Under the pieces are notes generated by a model, which saw only the letters and a program-made list of their open reading frames with translations, had not been told where the DNA came from and ran no database searches. A DNA stretch of 64,000 bases from Vulcanimicrobiota bacterium (GTDB lineage: Bacteria > Vulcanimicrobiota > Vulcanimicrobiia > Vulcanimicrobiales > Vulcanimicrobiaceae), in the NCBI GenBank assembly GCA_003168375.1, contig PMSI01000005.1:1-64000 (forward strand). The letters are read 5' to 3'. Each line of letters starts with the position of its first letter. The stretch's first letter is position 1. The position numbers were made by a program, and so were the translations under genes. Below, piece by piece: positions 61,400 through 64,000 of this stretch.

Positions 61400-61405
61400 A
61401 CTCCA
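61388..61405 (+). repeat. Degenerate dispersed repeat copy
   Basis: CCCTTCGATAAACTCCAAGG, overlapping the last codons and stop of the DUF2600 gene. Confidence 0.4.
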
Positions 61406-61421
61406 AGGACAGGCTGGTGGG

Positions 61422-61691
61422 CTAGCCCCGCTCTTCGAGGCGCTTCTTCTGCCAGCCGTGGAAATCGATCGCGGCGAACGCGATGAACAGCAGGTTCGCG
61501 ACCAGCGTCGCGACGCCCAGATAGCCCCGGTACCAAGCGCCTTCCGACGCCGCATAGCCGAGGGCGAGGCCGAGCAGCACGGCGAGGAGCACGCGGGTCG
61601 AAAGGGTCAGCATCGGCCGCTTCTGCGCCAGCAAGAACGCCGCGGCAAACGCGAAGAGGAACACGCACATATCGATCGCGCTGATGGTCAT
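61422..61691 (-). CDS. Small membrane protein
   Basis: 89 residues with about three membrane segments (IDMCVFLFAFAAAFLLA; VLLAVLLGLALGYA; VATLVANLLFIAFAAIDF) and a basic end. Function unknown. ATG 61691 is preferred to the longer ORF. Confidence 0.6.
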   Translation of the reverse strand: MTISAIDMCVFLFAFAAAFLLAQKRPMLTLSTRVLLAVLLGLALGYAASEGAWYRGYLGVATLVANLLFIAFAAIDFHGWQKKRLEERG

Positions 61692-61775
61692 GCTGATCGG
61701 TGATTCGGCGCACACACCGGCAAACCTTAGCCGCCGCCAGGACGTAGGCGCCCCGGCGTTCAACGGCGCGAGCCC

Positions 61776-62483
61776 GTGCAACCCATCCCGCCGCCGCCTC
61801 CTCCGATCGCCAGCCCCGCACCGTCACCCGTGCCGGCGGGCGGACCGTGGATAGCAGCGCAGCGGCCTTGGTCGAGAGAGGCTTGGCTGGCGAAGCACGA
61901 CGCGTTCGTCGCGCGCGCGCGGCAGGGCGACGTCGACGTGCTGTTTCTCGGCGACTCGATCACCGCGTTCTTCGCGACGCGCGGCTCGGCCGTGTGGGAC
62001 CGCGAGATCGCGCCGCTCGGCAGCGTCGTCGACTTCGGGATCGAGGGCGACCGGACGCAGTTCGTGCTGTGGCGCGCGCGCAACGGCGAGCTCGACGGCT
62101 CGAGCACGCGCGTCGTCGTGCTGATGGTCGGCACCAACAACCTCGCCAGCGCGACGCCGGAGAACGTGGCGCGCGGCGTCGCGGCGATCGTCGACACCGT
62201 TCGCGAGAAACTGCCGAACGCGGTCATCGTGCTCAACGCGATCCTGCCGCGCGGCGGGCCGGACGATCCGGTCCGCGTGAAGATCGCGGATGTCAACGCA
62301 CGGATCGCGGTGCTTGCCGACGGGAAGCGCGTGCGCTGGCTCGATGCCGGCCGCGGCTTCGTCGATGCGGGCGGCGCGATCGACCCCGCACTGATGCCCG
62401 ACCGGCTGCACCCCTCGACGGCGGGCTACGGGGTCTGGGCGGCGGCCTTGCGTCCGGTCTTGCTCGAATCGCTCTCGAAATAG
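61776..62483 (+). CDS. GDSL/SGNH-family esterase
   Basis: 235 residues. A proline-rich N-terminus (QPIPPPPPPIASP) precedes the catalytic domain. Block I is VLFLGDSITAFF with Ser61, block III has VGTNN, and block V DRLHPSTAGY gives the Asp/His. Relatives include platelet-activating-factor acetylhydrolase-like esterases. ATG start, divergent from the small membrane protein. The 3' end overlaps the acyltransferase gene by 58 bases. Confidence 0.88.
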   Translation: MQPIPPPPPPIASPAPSPVPAGGPWIAAQRPWSREAWLAKHDAFVARARQGDVDVLFLGDSITAFFATRGSAVWDREIAPLGSVVDFGIEGDRTQFVLWRARNGELDGSSTRVVVLMVGTNNLASATPENVARGVAAIVDTVREKLPNAVIVLNAILPRGGPDDPVRVKIADVNARIAVLADGKRVRWLDAGRGFVDAGGAIDPALMPDRLHPSTAGYGVWAAALRPVLLESLSK

Positions 62484-63550
62484 CGCCGCGCGAGCCGCAG
62501 CAGCGGCCGCTCGATCCAGCGGTACGCGAGGAACGAGAACGCGATCGCCAGCGCGTATCCGCCGAACACGATCGCGATGCGCGCCGGCACACCGTGCAGG
62601 TGGATGCGGTTGAGCGCGAGCCCGATCGCGCCGATGACCGGCACGTGCCACAGGTAGAGTGCGTAGCTCGCATCGCCTTGCGCGCGCAGCCAGCGCGGTG
62701 CGAGCAGCCCGAGGCGCTCCAACCCGAGCGCCGCGTAGACGAGCAGCGCCATCGGCAGGCCGACGGCCCACGGCCGCCACCATGCGACCTCGAGGAACTC
62801 GCGTCCGGAGTACGCCGTCGCGATGCACACCGCGACGACCAGTGCCGCCGCAAGCACGAGGAGCGCGCGCGGGGCCGCGAGCGCGCCGCGCAGCACGAGC
62901 GCCCCGATCGCCATCCCGAACACGAACTCCAGGTTGAACCAGCTGCCGAGGACGCGAACCCAGGGGTTCGCGTGCGGCCCGAACGCCCCGATCAGCACGA
63001 CCGCCAGCAGCCAAATCGCCGTCACGGCGGGAAGGTAGTGGCGTTGGAACCGCAGCGCCGCCGCGAACACCGCGTAGAACACCAGCTCGTAGGTCAGCGT
63101 CCAGCCGACGACCAGCAGCGGCTCGCCGCGCTGCGGCAGCGCGAGGAACGAGGCCAGGATATCGGGCGGCGCGCTGCGATGCTCACCGGTCGCGCTGGGG
63201 ACCAGCAGGTACGCGCCGAGGACCAGCGCGGTGACGATCACGTACGGTGGGTAGATGCGTGTCGCGCGCCGCGCAAGGAACCGGCGCGGCGCGGATCCCT
63301 CGCCGAACCAAGTCGCGGTCGAGACCAGCATCACCAGGCCGCTGATCACGAAGAACAAGTCGACGCCGTAGGTCCCCAGAACGTGGAACGGAGTGGTCCA
63401 CGGCCGGCCCGGAAGGTAGGTCGACTCGACCGAATACGCGTGAACGACGACCACCATCAGAGCGGCGATCGCGCGCAGCGCCTGGACGTTCCCGAGCACC
63501 TCCGGAGGTTCTGAGATGCGAGTGACGATCCTCGGCGCGACCGGCTTCAT
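62426..63550 (-). CDS. Acyltransferase 3 family membrane protein
   Basis: 374 residues with about ten membrane segments. NVQALRAIAALMVVVVHAYS carries the conserved His (H37). FGTYGVDLFFVISGLVMLV, RRATRIYPPY and ALYLWHVPVIGAI complete the OafA-type signature. It O-acylates a sugar or envelope glycan. ATG 63550 has GAGGTGA upstream; a GTG at 63499 is an alternative and would avoid a 35-base overlap with the divergent epimerase. Confidence 0.92.
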   Translation of the reverse strand: MKPVAPRIVTRISEPPEVLGNVQALRAIAALMVVVVHAYSVESTYLPGRPWTTPFHVLGTYGVDLFFVISGLVMLVSTATWFGEGSAPRRFLARRATRIYPPYVIVTALVLGAYLLVPSATGEHRSAPPDILASFLALPQRGEPLLVVGWTLTYELVFYAVFAAALRFQRHYLPAVTAIWLLAVVLIGAFGPHANPWVRVLGSWFNLEFVFGMAIGALVLRGALAAPRALLVLAAALVVAVCIATAYSGREFLEVAWWRPWAVGLPMALLVYAALGLERLGLLAPRWLRAQGDASYALYLWHVPVIGAIGLALNRIHLHGVPARIAIVFGGYALAIAFSFLAYRWIERPLLRLARRYFESDSSKTGRKAAAQTP

Positions 63551-64000
63551 CGGCCGTCACCTCGGCGCGGCACTGCGTGCGCGAGGAGACGAGGTCGTGG
63601 AATCGAGCCTGCGCGACCCGGCCAAGGCCGCCGAGGCCAGCGCGGGCAGCGCGGTCGTCGTGAACCTGGCCGGGGCCCCCGTCGCCGTGCGCTGGACCGA
63701 GGCCGCGAAGCGCGCGATGACGACCTCGCGGGTTGACCTTTCGCGCGCCTACATCGACGCTCTGGCACGAATCGAGAACCGTCCGAGCGCCTACGTCGGC
63801 GGCTCCGCGATCGGATACTACGGATACCGCCGGACCGACGTGCCGTTCGACGAGTCGAGCCCGCCCGGCGACGACTTCCTGGCGCGCCTGTGCGTGGCGT
63901 GGGAGGCCGAGGCCGACCGGGCCGGCACGCTGGGGATGCGGGTGGCGAAGATTCGGACCGGGCTCGTCCTAGGCCGCGACGGCGGCGTCCTGGGCAAACT
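63516..64000 (+). CDS. NAD-dependent epimerase/SDR (TIGR01777 family), truncated by window
   Basis: The first 161 residues are visible. VTILGATGFIGRHLGAAL is the nucleotide-binding motif, VVVNLAGAPVAVRWTEAAKRAM is typical of the TIGR01777/YfcH family, and VGGSAIGYYG the active-site region. GGAGG seven bases before the ATG supports the start. The gene runs off the right edge. Confidence 0.9.
   Translation, partial: MRVTILGATGFIGRHLGAALRARGDEVVESSLRDPAKAAEASAGSAVVVNLAGAPVAVRWTEAAKRAMTTSRVDLSRAYIDALARIENRPSAYVGGSAIGYYGYRRTDVPFDESSPPGDDFLARLCVAWEAEADRAGTLGMRVAKIRTGLVLGRDGGVLGK

Overview
This is a very GC-rich, gene-dense stretch of bacterial chromosome: about 60 protein genes, almost no spacer, stop/start overlaps of the ATGA or GTGA type, and frequent GTG or TTG starts. 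The gene set (futalosine-pathway menaquinone genes mqnB and mqnD, a tetraprenyl-curcumene-synthase-like DUF2600 protein, GlcDEF/Gcl/Hyi/GlxR glycolate salvage, an ETF:quinone oxidoreductase, E1/E2 of a branched-chain-type 2-oxoacid dehydrogenase) points to an aerobic, little-studied high-GC phylum. I lean towards Candidatus Eremiobacterota (WPS-2), but this is an inference and not proven by anything in the window. No rRNA, tRNA, CRISPR or insertion sequence was seen.

Layout. 1-13.7 kb: a Xer-type recombinase, acetyl-CoA synthetase, a GH125 glycosidase, an ECF sigma factor overlapping an unusual zinc-finger/O6-alkylguanine-methyltransferase fusion, a structured RNA with its terminator, pyroglutamyl peptidase, a PHP protein with a histone-H1-like tail, an oligopeptide-binding lipoprotein and a PyrE-like enzyme. 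13.7-17.2 kb: a metallo-beta-lactamase-fold hydrolase, a peroxiredoxin, a two-RCK potassium channel and a methyltransferase. 17.2-26.9 kb: one long leftward operon, gntR-glcD-glcE-glcF-M14 hydrolase-ETF-QO-thiO-thiS-thiG-rhodanese. 27.0-30.4 kb: the divergent rightward operon gcl-hyi-glxR. The two operons share an intergenic region with two copies of a near-perfect palindrome and a good sigma-70-type promoter. Together they would oxidise glycolate to glyoxylate, condense it to tartronate semialdehyde and reduce that to glycerate, while thiO/thiG use glycine in thiazole synthesis.

30.5-45 kb: a VapD-like protein, an FAD oxidoreductase, zinc-ribbon membrane proteins including a PrsW-like protease, a glutamate synthase large subunit, a STAS protein, an M20 amidohydrolase, an acyl-CoA synthetase with an SRPBCC protein, and two secreted lipoproteins. 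45-50 kb: 2-oxoacid dehydrogenase E1alpha-E1beta-E2 followed by a retropepsin-like secreted protein. 50-57.6 kb: an M15 peptidase, GrpB, an atypically AT-richer membrane protein, QueD/QueE, an Mpo1-like protein, MqnB/MqnD, NamZ and PilZ. 57.6-64 kb: a second glcD-glcE pair running into DUF2600, a GDSL esterase, an acyltransferase and a truncated nucleoside-diphosphate-sugar epimerase at the right edge.

The observations most worth a second look are the sigma factor/zinc-finger-MGMT pair (a possible alkylation-sensing anti-sigma factor), the unidentified three-way-junction RNA downstream of it, the PHP/H1-tail fusion, the Gcl homologue that keeps the catalytic glutamate E. coli Gcl lacks, and several genes with no ordinary start codon.
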